Shown here: piece by piece, positions 44,731 to 55,096 of the stretch | How the letters are laid out: each line of letters opens with the position of its first letter | Position numbering within the stretch: position 1 is the first letter of the stretch | Origin: Prosthecomicrobium sp. N25 | GTDB lineage: Bacteria; Pseudomonadota; Alphaproteobacteria; Rhizobiales; Ancalomicrobiaceae | Assembly (NCBI RefSeq): GCF_037203705.1 | Contig: NZ_JBBCAT010000004.1 | Coordinates: 372,001-436,000 of the forward strand | Length of the DNA stretch: 64,000 nucleotides | Reading direction: 5' to 3' | Made by a program: the position numbers and the translations under genes | The notes under the pieces: model-generated | What the model saw: the letters and a program-made list of their open reading frames with translations, nothing else | Databases searched by the model: none | What the model was told of the DNA's origin: nothing

Positions 44731-46008
44731 TCACTTCAGGAGCGGCAGGATGGCCTCCCCGGCGTCGACCCAGCGCGCGGGGTCGACGGCGTCGCCGTTG
44801 ATGCGCGTCTCGTAGTGGACGTGCGGGCCGGTCGAGCGGCCGGTCGAGCCGGCATAGCCGATGACCTGCCCGCGGCGGACGACGGTGCCCGGCTCGACGG
44901 CGATGCGCGAGAGGTGGCCGAAGCGGGTGGAGACGCCGCTGCCGTGGTCGATCTCGACCATCAGGCCGTAGCCGCCGTTGCGCCCCGCGTCGCTGACGGT
45001 GCCGGGGCCGGTAGCAAGGACGGGGTCGCCGGTCTCGGCACGGAAATCGATGCCGGTGTGCATGGCGAGGACACCGAAGAACGGGTCCGAGCGGTTGCCG
45101 TAGCCCGAGGTGACGGTCGGGTCGCCGGCGACCGGCACGCCGAGTGGCAGGATCGCGGCGGAGCGGCGGGCGGCGACGAGGCGGGCGAGCGCGGTCTCGG
45201 CCCGGCGCACCAGGGTCACGGGTTCCATGGCGGGGACGAGCGGGCCGCCGACGCCGGCGACCGGCTTCGGGCGGGGGACCGGCTCGGCGCGCTCCGTCGC
45301 CGGCATGGCGAGCCGCAGCCCGAGACGGCCGACCGCGGATTCGATGCGGCTGGCGTCGCGCTCGGCCATCTCGGCGACCATGGAGACCGCCAGCGTCCGG
45401 CGCGCGACGAGGCGGTCGAGCGTGTCCTCGGCGGTGGCGATGCGGGTGGCGACGCGGCCGTCGGGACGCTTGGCGCCACGCGCGGAGAACGGGTCGAACC
45501 AGGACGACGATCGCAACGGGGCCGGTTGGACGGCGGGAGCCGGGGTGGTCCGCTCCGGCTCCAGCGTGGCGGTCGGCGCGGCGGCGGGCACCTTGAGACC
45601 GCTCTGGCGGGCGCGCTCGATGACGGCCGCGATCGCCATGTCCTGCTCCTTCATGGCCTCCTGGCGGGCCATCAACCGGTCGATCTTGGCCTCGAAGGCC
45701 TCCTGGTCGAGGAGCTGGCGCGAGTTGATCCGGTCGATCTGGGCGCGCAACGCCGCGATCCGGTCCTCGTAGCTCTGCTGCAGGCTCGCCTGGCGGGCGA
45801 GGGCGGCGCCGAGGATGTCGTCCCGGAACATCAGGTAGCCGGTGGCGCCCAGGTACGCGAGGGTGAAGAGGACCACCGCGGCCGCGCCGGTCAGCATCCA
45901 GGCGGGCGTGAGCGTCAGGCTGCGCTCCCGGCCGTTGGCCGTGAACGAGATGCGGGGGAGCTCGGCGCGCTTGCCGAAGGAACGATGGCCGGTGGAGGTG
46001 GTCGTCAT
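44731..46008 (-). CDS. M23-family peptidoglycan endopeptidase / LytM factor
   Basis: A 425-residue protein with a short cytoplasmic N-terminus, one membrane helix (about 36-60), a periplasmic coiled coil (about 70-140, LQQSYEDRIAALRAQIDRINSRQ), an Ala/Pro linker, a second helical segment, and an M23 domain about 310-420. The metal ligands are intact: H in MHTGIDF, D in that motif, and H-x-H in HVHYE. So it is probably an active endopeptidase rather than a degenerate activator. Upstream on its own strand is GTTAACCTTAA. Confidence 0.93.
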   Translation of the reverse strand: MTTTSTGHRSFGKRAELPRISFTANGRERSLTLTPAWMLTGAAAVVLFTLAYLGATGYLMFRDDILGAALARQASLQQSYEDRIAALRAQIDRINSRQLLDQEAFEAKIDRLMARQEAMKEQDMAIAAVIERARQSGLKVPAAAPTATLEPERTTPAPAVQPAPLRSSSWFDPFSARGAKRPDGRVATRIATAEDTLDRLVARRTLAVSMVAEMAERDASRIESAVGRLGLRLAMPATERAEPVPRPKPVAGVGGPLVPAMEPVTLVRRAETALARLVAARRSAAILPLGVPVAGDPTVTSGYGNRSDPFFGVLAMHTGIDFRAETGDPVLATGPGTVSDAGRNGGYGLMVEIDHGSGVSTRFGHLSRIAVEPGTVVRRGQVIGYAGSTGRSTGPHVHYETRINGDAVDPARWVDAGEAILPLLK

Positions 46009-46073
46009 GGACGGGCCCCGGTACGCAAGAGACCGGCGACGCTCACGGTCGCCTCGGGGCCATTACATCTCTG

Positions 46074-46084
46074 TTAAGGTTAAC
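46074..46084. promoter_or_regulatory. TTAAGGTTAAC element upstream of the M23 gene
   Basis: A near-palindromic TTAA/TTAAC pair 66-76 bp before the M23 gene ATG. The elements match CtrA half-sites but the spacing is 2, not 7 bp. Confidence 0.25.
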
Positions 46085-46168
46085 AAAGCGCTCACGTGGC
46101 GTGAGCGGGCGCGGGGCGGCGCGCCGGGCGGATCGCGGCGGAGAGGGCGACCCGCCCGGGGCGGCGGC

Positions 46169-46633
46169 TCAGAGCCCCTTGGCGGCGGCGAGGACCTCCT
46201 CGGCGTGGCCCTCGACCTTCACCTTCGGCCAGATGCGGGCGATGCGGCCGTCCTTGCCGACCAGCATGGTGGTGCGCTCCACGCCTATGTACTTGCGCCC
46301 GTACATGCTCTTCTCGGCCCAGACGCCGTAGGCCTCCAGCATGCCGTGATCCTCGTCCGACGCGAGGCGGACCGCGAGGTCGTACTTGGCGCGGAACTTG
46401 TCGTGGCTCTTCGGACTGTCGGGCGAGACGCCCACGACGGGCACGCCGATCTTCTCGAATTCGGCCGCCAGGCAGGAGAAGGACTGGGCTTCCTTTGTGC
46501 AACCCGAGGTATCGTCTTTCGGATAGAAATAAAGCACGTAGGCTTTGCCGGCGAGATCAGCGGAGGCGATTCGGCCTCCTCCGTCACCCGGCAGGTCGAA
46601 GTCCGGGGCTTTGTCCCCCACGGTCAGCGGCAT
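46169..46633 (-). CDS. bcp: Thioredoxin-dependent peroxiredoxin (Bcp/PrxQ)
   Basis: A 154-residue cytosolic peroxidase that reduces hydroperoxides. The peroxidatic cysteine is C45 in PKDDTSGCTKEA. The usual resolving cysteine five residues further is absent (Gln50); another Cys lies at +9 (C54), so this is an atypical or 1-Cys PrxQ. The last part (GVWAEKSMYGRKYIGVERTTMLVGKDGRI) is standard. Divergent from the AsmA-like gene with 141 bp between starts. Confidence 0.95.
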   Translation of the reverse strand: MPLTVGDKAPDFDLPGDGGGRIASADLAGKAYVLYFYPKDDTSGCTKEAQSFSCLAAEFEKIGVPVVGVSPDSPKSHDKFRAKYDLAVRLASDEDHGMLEAYGVWAEKSMYGRKYIGVERTTMLVGKDGRIARIWPKVKVEGHAEEVLAAAKGL

Positions 46634-46774
46634 GTCGCCTTCCTTTCGTCGCGTTTGGTGGTCACAGGGCTGGGCCGGGGAATACTACGCGAAGACGGCC
46701 GCGACGGATTGCGGCCGCGGCGGCCCGCGGGAACGGGTCAGGGATCGACGACCGGGGCGAGCCGAACCGTATCG

Positions 46775-49700
46775 ATGAGGTCGAACGCTGACACGACCGG
46801 CGGCAGACGCCGCCGAGGAGGGCGCCGGGTGCTCCGCATCCTCGCCGGCCTGTTCGGATTCGTCGTGGTGGCCGGGCTCGTCGCCTTCTCGTATGTCGCC
46901 TGGCATCTGACGCAGGGACCCATGGAGCTCGCGCCGGCGGCGCGGATCGCCGAACGCGTCGTGGCCGAGGCGCTCGGTGGGGGGCGGCGCACGAGCGTCG
47001 CGCGGGCCGACCTCAGCGCCAGCCTCTCCGAGGGCCTGGCGATCCGCCTGACGGACGTGCGCGTGGGCGAGGAGGGCGGGGGCGTCGAGGTGGTCGTGCC
47101 GAGCGCGGCGATCGGCCTGCAGCTCCTGCCCATCCTGACCGGAGACTTCCGCCCTTCCTCCCTGGACCTGCACCGGCCGCGCGTGGTGGTGGACCTGCCG
47201 GCGCTCGACCGGGAGCGGGCCGAGCGGGCAGCGCAGGCGGCCACGGTCGACCCGGTCACTGGCACGGGGGACCCGGCTTCCTCCGCCCCGCCGCCCGAAC
47301 CGGCACAGCCCGGCCCGGCGAACGGGGTGCAGGGGCCCGGACCGAGGGGCGCGGCGCTCCTCGAAGCGAGGCTGACCGAACTCGGCAAGGCGGTCGACCG
47401 CAACCTGCGGCTCATCCGCGCGGAGGGGCTGGAGAGCCTGTCGGTCCGCCAGGGCGAACTGGTCGTCGTGCGGGGGGACGGGCAGGGCGGGACGAAGCGG
47501 ACGACCATTCCGCAGGTCGAGGTGTCGAGCGTTTTCGGCACATCGGCGGGCGACATCGACCTCGGCTTCACCGCCAAAGGCGATATCGGCCGCTGGTCCT
47601 TGCGGTTCCGGCAGATCCCCGGGGCGGACGGCGGGCGGCGCATCCTCGCCGAGGCGGCCGACGTCACGCTCAAGGACCTGTTCGGCGAGCAGGACCCCCT
47701 GCTCAAGGCCGACATGCCGCTCTACCCGACCGTCGACCTCGCCTACGACCGGAGCGACCGGCTCGTGCAGGCGCGGCTCGACGCGCGGGTCGGCGCCGGC
47801 ATCCTGCGCTTCGGCAAGGAGCCCGAGGACGAGATCCTCGCGGACGAGGGGCAGGTGGTGCTCGGCTGGGTGCCGGCGGCGGGGCGGGTCGCGATCGAGC
47901 GCGCCGGGCTGCAGGTCGGGCCGAGCGCGCTCTATCTGCGGGGCGAGGCCACGCAGCCGCGGGCGGAGGGGAACGGGCGCTGGGCGATCGACCTCGGGCT
48001 GGAGTCCGGTGCGCTGGCACCGCGCGACGTCGGCGGACCCGCGGTGGCGATCCAGGGCTTCGCCGCCAAGGCGGGCTTCGACGAGGGGCGCAAGGTGCTG
48101 CTCCTCGACGACCTGCAGATCCATTTCGGCGGCGGGGCGCTGCGCTCGATCGGCCACGTGGACTTCGCCCAGCCCAATCCGCTCGTCAGCGTCAACACGG
48201 TCTTCACGCCGGTGGACGCGGCCACGATCGCCCGGGTCTGGCCGCACTTCATCGCCGCCAACGCCCGGCGGTGGTTCATCGACCACGTGAAGGCGGGCCG
48301 CGTCTCGGACGGGCTCATCAAGCTGCGCTTCCCTTTCGGGATCGACCCGCCGCTCTGGCCCGCGGACGCGGTGGTGCTGACCGCGCGCTTCGACCAGACC
48401 ACGACGGCCACCTTCGGCGATCTGCCGCTCGTCACCGAGGCGTCCGGGACGCTCTCGATGCAGCGGCGGCGTTTCGAGGCCGTCGCGGAGCGGGGCGTCG
48501 TGGCAACGCGGCACGGACGCCGGCCGAACCTCCTCGCCTTCCGGTTCGACGTCCCGGACGCAATGATCAAGGGCCCGCGGGCCGGCATGGAGATGCGCCT
48601 CGCCGGCGAGAACGTCGCGCTGGGCGAGATCATCGACGCCGAGCCGCTCCTTCTCCTGCAGGCGGCCGGGGTCAAGCTGGAGGGGCTCGCGGGCACGGGC
48701 GACGTCAAGGGGCGCGTCGACCTCACCTTCGGCAAGGAGTTCGACCCCGGTTCGCTCGACTACCGTTTCGAGGCGAACCTCGACAAGTTCGGCAGCCCGT
48801 CGCCCATCCTCGGCCGCCGCTTCCAGGACGCGGTGCTGAAGGTCACGGTCGACCGCAAGGGCACCACGGTCACCGGCAAGGCCAAGATCGACGGCGTGCA
48901 GACCGACGTGAACATGTACGAGCCGAGCGACAAGTCGAATGCCGCCGAGCGGCGCGACTTCACCATGACGCTCGACGACGCCGCGCGCGCCCGCATGGGG
49001 CTCGACCTCGCCGGGCTCGTCACCGGCGCCGTCAAGGTGGAGATCGGCCAGCCGCCGAACGGGGCTGCGGAGACCAAGCGGATCACCTCCGACCTGACCA
49101 CCGCGCGGCTGGTGATCCCCCAGTTCGGCTGGACCAAGGGGGCGGGCGTGCCCGCCAAGGCGGTGCTCGACGTCACCGAGGACGACAAGGGCGGCACCCG
49201 GATCGACAACTTTGCCATGGACTCCGAGGGACTTCAGGTCCGCGGCGCGATGACGGTCGACAAGGAGAAGCGCCTGGCGTCCGCCGACCTCTCCCGCTTC
49301 GCGCTGCGCAAGGGCGACGACGCCAAGCTGAAGCTCGTGCGCGGGTCCGACCAGGTGCTGAACGTCACCTTCGAGGCGGGCAGCTTCGACCTGCGCAGCC
49401 TACTGCAGTCGCTGAAGAAGCAGGACGGGCCCGAGGTGGACCCGAAGAAGCAGAGCGACATGTCGATCAAGGCCCGCGCGGCGCGCCTCGTCGGCTTCAA
49501 CGACGTCACGCTCTCCGACGTGGTGATTGACGCGCAGGTGCGCAATCAGGTGGTGACGCGCCTGCAGATGACCGCCCGGGCGCCGGGGGGCCGGTCGATC
49601 GAGATCTCGATCCGGCCGGACGGCACGCGGCGGATCCTGACGGTGTCGGCGGACGACGCCGGGGCGGCGCTCGGGTTCCTGGACGTCTACGAACGCCTGC

Positions 49701-50260
49701 GCGGGGGCACGCTCCAGATGGCGGCCCTGTTGTCCGGGCCGGGCACGGCGGACGGCAGCGTGCGGGTGGTCGGCTTCGGCCTCCTGCCGCCCAAGAACGA
49801 GCGCGGCAGCGTGCTGCGGACGACGCCCGACGGCCTGCGCGAGGTGGCGGTGCGCGACGTGCCGGTGACGGAGGACGCCACCTTCGACCGCTTCGAGGTC
49901 AAGTTCGCGATGCGCAAGGGCGTCATCAACGTGACGGAGGGCATCGCCAAGGGCCCGGCGACGGGCGCCACCATGAGCGGGCAGATCGACCTCAACGCCC
50001 AGCGCCTGCAGATCGCCGGGACCTTCATCCCGCTCTACGGCCTGAACAACCTGGTCAGCCGGATCCCGATCTTCGGCGAGATCGTCGGGGCGGGGCGCAA
50101 CGAGGGGCTCGTCGGGGTCACCTTCAAGGTCGTCGGCAACGTCGACAACCCGGTCCTGCAGTTCAACCCGATCTCGGCGATCGCGCCCGGCATCTTCCGC
50201 AAGATCTTCGAGTACCGGGTCGACGGCGGCGAACCGCCGCCGCAGGCGCCGGTCCAGTAG
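46775..50260 (+). CDS. AsmA-like / DUF3971-type envelope protein (YhdP-related)
   Basis: A 1161-residue protein with one N-terminal membrane helix (about 22-45, ILAGLFGFVVVAGLVAFSYVAW) and a very long periplasmic part made of beta-rich repeats. It contains the DUF3971-like section (ELAPAARIAERVVAEALGGG, DLHRPRVVVDLPALDRERAERAA) and an AsmA-like C-terminal domain (GATMSGQIDLNAQRLQIAGTFIPLYGLNNLVSRIPIFGEIVGAGRNEGLVG), ending FRKIFEYRV. YhdP-type proteins form long hydrophobic grooves that carry phospholipids to the outer membrane; the assignment rests on these features. Start ATG at 46775; a GTG at 46829 begins nearer the helix. A short ccccc/ggggg hairpin follows at 50267-50280. Confidence 0.88.
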   Translation: MRSNADTTGGRRRRGGRRVLRILAGLFGFVVVAGLVAFSYVAWHLTQGPMELAPAARIAERVVAEALGGGRRTSVARADLSASLSEGLAIRLTDVRVGEEGGGVEVVVPSAAIGLQLLPILTGDFRPSSLDLHRPRVVVDLPALDRERAERAAQAATVDPVTGTGDPASSAPPPEPAQPGPANGVQGPGPRGAALLEARLTELGKAVDRNLRLIRAEGLESLSVRQGELVVVRGDGQGGTKRTTIPQVEVSSVFGTSAGDIDLGFTAKGDIGRWSLRFRQIPGADGGRRILAEAADVTLKDLFGEQDPLLKADMPLYPTVDLAYDRSDRLVQARLDARVGAGILRFGKEPEDEILADEGQVVLGWVPAAGRVAIERAGLQVGPSALYLRGEATQPRAEGNGRWAIDLGLESGALAPRDVGGPAVAIQGFAAKAGFDEGRKVLLLDDLQIHFGGGALRSIGHVDFAQPNPLVSVNTVFTPVDAATIARVWPHFIAANARRWFIDHVKAGRVSDGLIKLRFPFGIDPPLWPADAVVLTARFDQTTTATFGDLPLVTEASGTLSMQRRRFEAVAERGVVATRHGRRPNLLAFRFDVPDAMIKGPRAGMEMRLAGENVALGEIIDAEPLLLLQAAGVKLEGLAGTGDVKGRVDLTFGKEFDPGSLDYRFEANLDKFGSPSPILGRRFQDAVLKVTVDRKGTTVTGKAKIDGVQTDVNMYEPSDKSNAAERRDFTMTLDDAARARMGLDLAGLVTGAVKVEIGQPPNGAAETKRITSDLTTARLVIPQFGWTKGAGVPAKAVLDVTEDDKGGTRIDNFAMDSEGLQVRGAMTVDKEKRLASADLSRFALRKGDDAKLKLVRGSDQVLNVTFEAGSFDLRSLLQSLKKQDGPEVDPKKQSDMSIKARAARLVGFNDVTLSDVVIDAQVRNQVVTRLQMTARAPGGRSIEISIRPDGTRRILTVSADDAGAALGFLDVYERLRGGTLQMAALLSGPGTADGSVRVVGFGLLPPKNERGSVLRTTPDGLREVAVRDVPVTEDATFDRFEVKFAMRKGVINVTEGIAKGPATGATMSGQIDLNAQRLQIAGTFIPLYGLNNLVSRIPIFGEIVGAGRNEGLVGVTFKVVGNVDNPVLQFNPISAIAPGIFRKIFEYRVDGGEPPPQAPVQ

Positions 50261-50467
50261 GGAACGCCCCCGGTCGGGGGGTGATGAACGGAGCCCGATT
50301 TCCGGGCACCGACCCTCCCGCCGCATCGCCGGCCGGAGCGCAGCGGTGGGCCGGGGCCCAGCGCCGGCCGCAGCGGCGCGGATCGCGGCCCGCTCTGGAT
50401 CCCGGATCCGCGTCGCGTGCCGCGCCTTGTCCGGGGTTGCGGGTCGAGGGTGGACGGCCCGGCGGGG

Positions 50468-51721
50468 TCAGCCGACCCGCTTCAGGACGATGATCTTCTT
50501 GCGGCTCAGGGCGACCTTGGCGACGCCGTCCTGGAAGAGGGCAGCGTCGACCTTCTGGTTGTGGTCGGAGAGCTTGCGGTCGTTGACCGAGACCGAGTTG
50601 TTGGCGATCAGGCGGCGGTACTCGCCCATGCTGGCGACGTAGCCGGCGCTCTGCAGGACATGGCCCAGGAAGGGGCTTTCGGCGAGCTTGTCGCCGCTGA
50701 TCTCGATGACCGGAAGGTCGCCGCCGAGGCCGCCCTCCTCGAAAGTGCGGCGTGCGGTCTCGGCCGCCTCCTGGGCGGGAGCCCGCCCGTGCACGAGCGC
50801 GGTCACCTCGGTCGCCAGGACCTTCTTGGCCTCGTTGATCTCGGCGCCCCGGAGGGCGGCCAGGCGGCTCACCTCGTCCATCGGCATCAGGGTATAGAGC
50901 TTCAGGAAGCGCTCGACGTCGGCGTCCTCGGTGTTGCGCCAGTACTGCCAGTAGTCGTAGGGCGACAAGAGGTCGGCGTTGAGCCAGACCGCGCCGGAGG
51001 CGGTCTTGCCCATCTTGGCCCCGGAGGCGGTGGTGAGGAGCGGAGAGGTCAGGGCGTAGAGCTGCACGCCGTCCATGCGGTGGCCGAGCTCGATGCCGTT
51101 GACGATGTTGCCCCACTGGTCGGAGCCGCCCATCTGCAGGATGCAGCCGGTCCGCCGGTAGAGCTCGACGAAGTCGTAGCCCTGCAGGATCATGTAGTTG
51201 AATTCGAGGAAGGACAGCGACTGCTCGCGGTCGAGACGGAGCTTCACGGAATCGAAGCTCAGCATGCGGTTGACCGAGAAATGACGGCCGACGTCGCGCA
51301 GGAATTCGATGTAGTTGAGCTTCAGCAGCCAGTCGGCATTGTTGATCATCAGGGCGTCGGAGGGGCCGTCGCCGAAGGTCAGGAATTTGGCGAAGACCTG
51401 CCGGATGCCCTCGAGATTGCGGGCGATGTCGGCCTCGGTCAGGAGCTTGCGGGCCTCGTCCTTGAAGGAGGGGTCGCCGATCATGGTGGTGCCGCCGCCC
51501 ATCAGCGCGATCGGCCGGTGCCCGGTGCGCTGCATCCAGGCGAGCATCATGATCTGGATGAGCGAGCCCGCATGGAGGCTGGTCGCGGTCGCGTCGAAGC
51601 CGATATAGGCGGTGACCGGGCCCTTGCAGAAGGCTGCGTCGAGGCCCTCCGGATCGGAGATCTGGTGGATGAAGCCCCGCTCGGAGAGAACGCGGAGGAA
51701 TTCGGACTTGAAACCGGTCAT
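50468..51721 (-). CDS. tyrS: Tyrosyl-tRNA synthetase
   Basis: Charges tRNA-Tyr. A 417-residue class I synthetase: the HIGH-equivalent is HAGS in [18 protein letters not shown], the tyrosine pocket [12 protein letters not shown] is followed by GGSDQWGNI, and the KMSKS-equivalent is KMGKT in [11 protein letters not shown]-terminal S4 domain (about 350-410, [23 protein letters not shown]) is present. This is the TyrS type with the KMGKT signature. Divergent from anmK. Confidence 0.97.
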   Translation of the reverse strand: MTGFKSEFLRVLSERGFIHQISDPEGLDAAFCKGPVTAYIGFDATATSLHAGSLIQIMMLAWMQRTGHRPIALMGGGTTMIGDPSFKDEARKLLTEADIARNLEGIRQVFAKFLTFGDGPSDALMINNADWLLKLNYIEFLRDVGRHFSVNRMLSFDSVKLRLDREQSLSFLEFNYMILQGYDFVELYRRTGCILQMGGSDQWGNIVNGIELGHRMDGVQLYALTSPLLTTASGAKMGKTASGAVWLNADLLSPYDYWQYWRNTEDADVERFLKLYTLMPMDEVSRLAALRGAEINEAKKVLATEVTALVHGRAPAQEAAETARRTFEEGGLGGDLPVIEISGDKLAESPFLGHVLQSAGYVASMGEYRRLIANNSVSVNDRKLSDHNQKVDAALFQDGVAKVALSRKKIIVLKRVG

Positions 51722-51845
51722 GATGCGTCGAACCTCGTGGGCCGCGGAGCCCTCCGGCCGCGGCGTCGGGCGTTCCTAGCACCGTCGCGCGCGGATTACA
51801 CGGGGGAAGCGGCGCCGCCGCGGGGTTTCGGAGGGGAGTGTCGGA

Positions 51846-52964
51846 ATGAGCGGATTGCGCCTCGCCATCGGGCTGATGAGCGGCACCTCGATGGACGGTG
51901 TCGACGTGGCCCTGATCGAGACGGACGGCCGGGCGGTCGGCGCGTTCAGACCGACGCAGTTCCGGCCCTATTCGGACGAGGAGCGGGCGGCGCTCAGGGC
52001 CGCGCTCGCGGCCGGGCCGGCGCTGAAGGACCGCTGGGAGCGCCCGCCGGTGGTTGCCGAGGCGGAGCGGATCGTCACGGAGGCCCACGCGGATGCCGTG
52101 AGGGCCTTCATGGTCCAGAACGGGCTGACCGCCGACGCTGTGGCGGTGGTCGGCTTCCATGGCCAGACCGTGTTCCACGCGCCGGGGCGCGGGCTGACCA
52201 TCCAGATCGGCGACGGCCTCGCGCTCGCCCGCGCGCTCGGCATCCGGGTCGTCTACGACTTCCGGTCGGCCGACGTGGCGGCGGGCGGGGAGGGGGCGCC
52301 GCTGGTGCCGGCCTACCACGCGGCCCTGGTGGCGCGGGCGGGATTGAAGTTTCCGGCGGCGGTGCTGAACATCGGCGGCGTGGCCAACCTCACGTGGATC
52401 GGCGGGCCGGGGGAAGGGGCGGAGGACCTCGTCGCCTTCGATACCGGTCCCGGCAACGCGCTCATCGACGACTGGTGTCATTCGCGCACGGAGCGGCCGG
52501 TCGACTCGGACGGCCGGCTCGCCGCGAAGGGGCGTGTCGACCCGGCGGTGCTCGACCGCCTGCTGGCCCATCCGTACTTCATCGCGAAGCCGCCGAAGTC
52601 GCTCGACCGCAACGCCTTCTCGGCCGCGCCCTGCGAGGCCCTGTCGACCGCCGACGGGGCCGCGACCCTGACCGCCTTCACGGCGGCCGCGGTCGCCCGG
52701 TCGCTCGACCTGGTGCCGGAACGGCCGGGGTCGCTGGTGGTCGCCGGGGGTGGGGCGCACAATCCGACGCTCATGCGGATGATCGCCGAGCGCGCCAACA
52801 CGGAAGTGATCGCCGCCTCCGACATCGGGTGGTCGACCGACTTCCTGGAGGCGCAGGCCTTCGGCTTTCTTGCGGTGCGGCATCTGGAGGGTCTGCCGAT
52901 CAGCTTCCCGGGCACCACCGGCGTGGCGCAGCCGACCGGCGGGGGCGTGCTGGCGGTGCCGTGA
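51846..52964 (+). CDS. anmK: Anhydro-N-acetylmuramic acid kinase
   Basis: Phosphorylates and opens 1,6-anhydroMurNAc in cell-wall recycling. The 372-residue protein shows ATP site GLMSGTSMDGVDVALIETDG, GFHGQTVFH, DFRSADVAAGGEGAPLVP, and NIGGVANLTWIGG, then FDTGPGNALIDDW and VVAGGGAHNP. The neighbours tyrS and nuo do not share the function, but several peptidoglycan genes lie within 15 kb. ATG at 51846, preceded by ggagtgtcgga. Confidence 0.95.
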   Translation: MSGLRLAIGLMSGTSMDGVDVALIETDGRAVGAFRPTQFRPYSDEERAALRAALAAGPALKDRWERPPVVAEAERIVTEAHADAVRAFMVQNGLTADAVAVVGFHGQTVFHAPGRGLTIQIGDGLALARALGIRVVYDFRSADVAAGGEGAPLVPAYHAALVARAGLKFPAAVLNIGGVANLTWIGGPGEGAEDLVAFDTGPGNALIDDWCHSRTERPVDSDGRLAAKGRVDPAVLDRLLAHPYFIAKPPKSLDRNAFSAAPCEALSTADGAATLTAFTAAAVARSLDLVPERPGSLVVAGGGAHNPTLMRMIAERANTEVIAASDIGWSTDFLEAQAFGFLAVRHLEGLPISFPGTTGVAQPTGGGVLAVP

Positions 52965-53447
52965 GGGGTCCGCGGCGGGCGCGGGTCTGGTATGCCACGG
53001 GGCGCGCCGTCAGCGTACCGTGGCGGTGGCGTGCATTGCGCTTGTGCGGGGAAGGACTTACCTGCCGTCTGCCGAGGGTCGGCACGGGCCGCCGGGCCGC
53101 GGGTCGGGCCGCCCCCGGGCAGGCTCGTGGGATATGCGAAAGCGGCTCCGCGGAGCCGTCCCCGACGGTGCGCGAGTGCGCCGAATTGATGTAGGAACGA
53201 GCACCAGGGAGCGGGGGTTTGCGCTTGCGTGAGCCCGGTCGCTGGGCTAAGCGTGCGGCGGTTGCGGTGCGGAAATCGGCTGGATCACGCGGCATCGAGT
53301 CGCGATCCGGCGGGTATCTCGCGGGCTGGTGACGGTGGCCTGACGATCGTCGCGAGCCCATCGGCCTCCCCGTCCGGGGAGGCTGCGGCCAGGGGCAATC
53401 CGCTCGCGACCGGCGTACCGGCCGCGCGGAGCGACGAGGACGAAAGC
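52965..53447. other. Intergenic region before nuo operon
   Basis: No gene found. A perfect 16-bp palindrome cggctccgcggagccg lies at 53143-53158 and could stop readthrough from anmK or bind a protein. The nuo promoter must be within this stretch, but I cannot point to a convincing -35/-10. Confidence 0.4.
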
Positions 53448-53813
53448 ATGGACACCCTGCTCAGCGCCTATCTCCCCATCGTGGTGTTCGTCGGCGTGGC
53501 GGCGTTCATCGGCCTGGCGCTCCTGATCGCGCCCTTCGCGGTCGCCTACCAGGCGCCGGATCCGGAGAAGCTGTCGGCCTACGAGTGCGGCTTCAACGCC
53601 TTCGACGACGCCCGCATGAAGTTCGACGTCCGGTTCTATCTTGTCTCGATCCTCTTCATCATCTTCGACCTCGAGGTCGCGTTCCTGTTTCCCTGGGCCG
53701 TCGTGTTCGGCGACCTCGGCTGGTTCGGCTTCTGGTCGATGATGACCTTCCTCGGCGTGCTGACCATCGGCTTCGTCTACGAGTGGAAAAAGGGAGCCCT
53801 GGAATGGGACTGA
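53448..53813 (+). CDS. nuoA: NADH-quinone oxidoreductase subunit A
   Basis: Small membrane subunit of complex I (121 residues, three transmembrane helices). It carries the conserved YECGF (Cys on the mobile loop, here YECGFNAF) and FRFYLV-like [26 protein letters not shown]. The ATG at 53448 lies after gacgaggacgaaagc. It overlaps nuoB by 10 bp. Confidence 0.97.
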   Translation: MDTLLSAYLPIVVFVGVAAFIGLALLIAPFAVAYQAPDPEKLSAYECGFNAFDDARMKFDVRFYLVSILFIIFDLEVAFLFPWAVVFGDLGWFGFWSMMTFLGVLTIGFVYEWKKGALEWD

Positions 53814-54388
53814 TTCAGCCGTCGGGCGAACCGCTCGTCGCGCCCGCGCCCAAGGGCATCATCGACCCCAACACGGGTAAGCCGGTCGGGGCGAACGACC
53901 CGTTCTTCCTGGAAGTGAACGCCGAGCTCGCCGACAAGGGCTTTCTCGTCACCGCCACCGACGACCTGATCACCTGGGCGCGCACGGGCTCGCTCATGTG
54001 GATGACCTTCGGTCTCGCCTGCTGCGCGGTCGAGATGATGCAGATGTCCATGCCGCGCTACGACGCGGAGCGCTTCGGCTTCGCGCCGCGCGCCTCGCCG
54101 CGGCAGTCGGACGTCATGATCGTCGCCGGCACGCTCACCAACAAGATGGCGCCGGCCCTGCGCAAGGTCTACGACCAGATGCCGGAGCCGCGCTACGTCA
54201 TCTCGATGGGCTCCTGCGCCAACGGCGGCGGCTACTATCATTACAGCTACGCCGTGGTGCGCGGCTGCGACCGGGTCGTCCCGGTCGACATCTACGTGCC
54301 GGGCTGTCCGCCGACCGCCGAGGCGCTCCTCTACGGCGTGCTGCTGCTCCAGAAGAAGATTCGTCGCACGGGCACCATCGAACGGTGA
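53804..54388 (+). CDS. nuoB: NADH-quinone oxidoreductase subunit B
   Basis: Carries iron-sulfur cluster N2 that reduces ubiquinone. Cluster ligands are the CC pair in [10 protein letters not shown] in [10 protein letters not shown] and C in [13 protein letters not shown]. The 194-residue length includes an N-terminal segment of about 30 residues typical of alphaproteobacteria. ATG at 53804 overlaps nuoA. Confidence 0.98.
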   Translation: MGLIQPSGEPLVAPAPKGIIDPNTGKPVGANDPFFLEVNAELADKGFLVTATDDLITWARTGSLMWMTFGLACCAVEMMQMSMPRYDAERFGFAPRASPRQSDVMIVAGTLTNKMAPALRKVYDQMPEPRYVISMGSCANGGGYYHYSYAVVRGCDRVVPVDIYVPGCPPTAEALLYGVLLLQKKIRRTGTIER

Positions 54389-54464
54389 CCGGAGGCCGGC
54401 GGGAAACGACGGGCCGGCGCCGTGGCGGTGCCCGCCCGCGGACGGGATCAGAGGTGGAAATCCG

Positions 54465-55067
54465 ATGAGCGAGGCTCTGAAGGAACTCGGCGATCACGTC
54501 GCCTCCGCGCTCGGGACGAAGGTCTCGGGCTGGGCGGCGGGCCTGGACATGCTGACGCTCGAGGCGACGCCGGAGACGATCCTGGACGTGCTGGCCTTCC
54601 TGCGCGACGACGCCCGCTGCCTGTTCATCAGCTTCATCGACATCGCCGGGGTGGACTACCCGGCGCGGCCGAAGCGGTTCGACGTCGTCTATCACCTTCT
54701 CTCGCCGAAGCACAATCAGCGCGTGCGCATCAAGGTGCAGACCGACGAGGTGACGCCCGTGCCGTCGGCGACGGGGCTCTTCCGCGGCGCCGACTGGTTC
54801 GAGCGCGAGGCCTACGACCTCTACGGGATCCTGTTCACCGGCCACCCGGACCTGCGCCGGATCCTGACCGACTACGGCTTCGACGGCCATCCGTTGCGCA
54901 AGGATTTCCCGCTGACGGGCTTCGTCGAGGTCCGCTACGACGAGGAGCAGAAGCGGGTCGTCTACGAGCCGGTCCGCCTCACCCAGGAGTTCCGCAACTT
55001 CGACTTCCTGTCCCCCTGGGAGGGGCCGGACTACGTGCTGCCCGGAGATGAGAAAGCGAAGCAGTAG
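54465..55067 (+). CDS. nuoC: NADH-quinone oxidoreductase subunit C
   Basis: 200-residue 30-kDa-type subunit of the Q-module. The signature [47 protein letters not shown] is present. Separate from nuoD (not fused as in E. coli). Confidence 0.97.
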   Translation: MSEALKELGDHVASALGTKVSGWAAGLDMLTLEATPETILDVLAFLRDDARCLFISFIDIAGVDYPARPKRFDVVYHLLSPKHNQRVRIKVQTDEVTPVPSATGLFRGADWFEREAYDLYGILFTGHPDLRRILTDYGFDGHPLRKDFPLTGFVEVRYDEEQKRVVYEPVRLTQEFRNFDFLSPWEGPDYVLPGDEKAKQ

Positions 55068-55096
55068 GGGGTGAGCGGCATGCCACCAAGACCTGC

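Noticed and set aside
53143-53158. 16-bp palindrome as an attachment or integration site
   Set aside because: No integrase, repeat partner or mobile gene nearby; more likely a terminator or protein-binding site.
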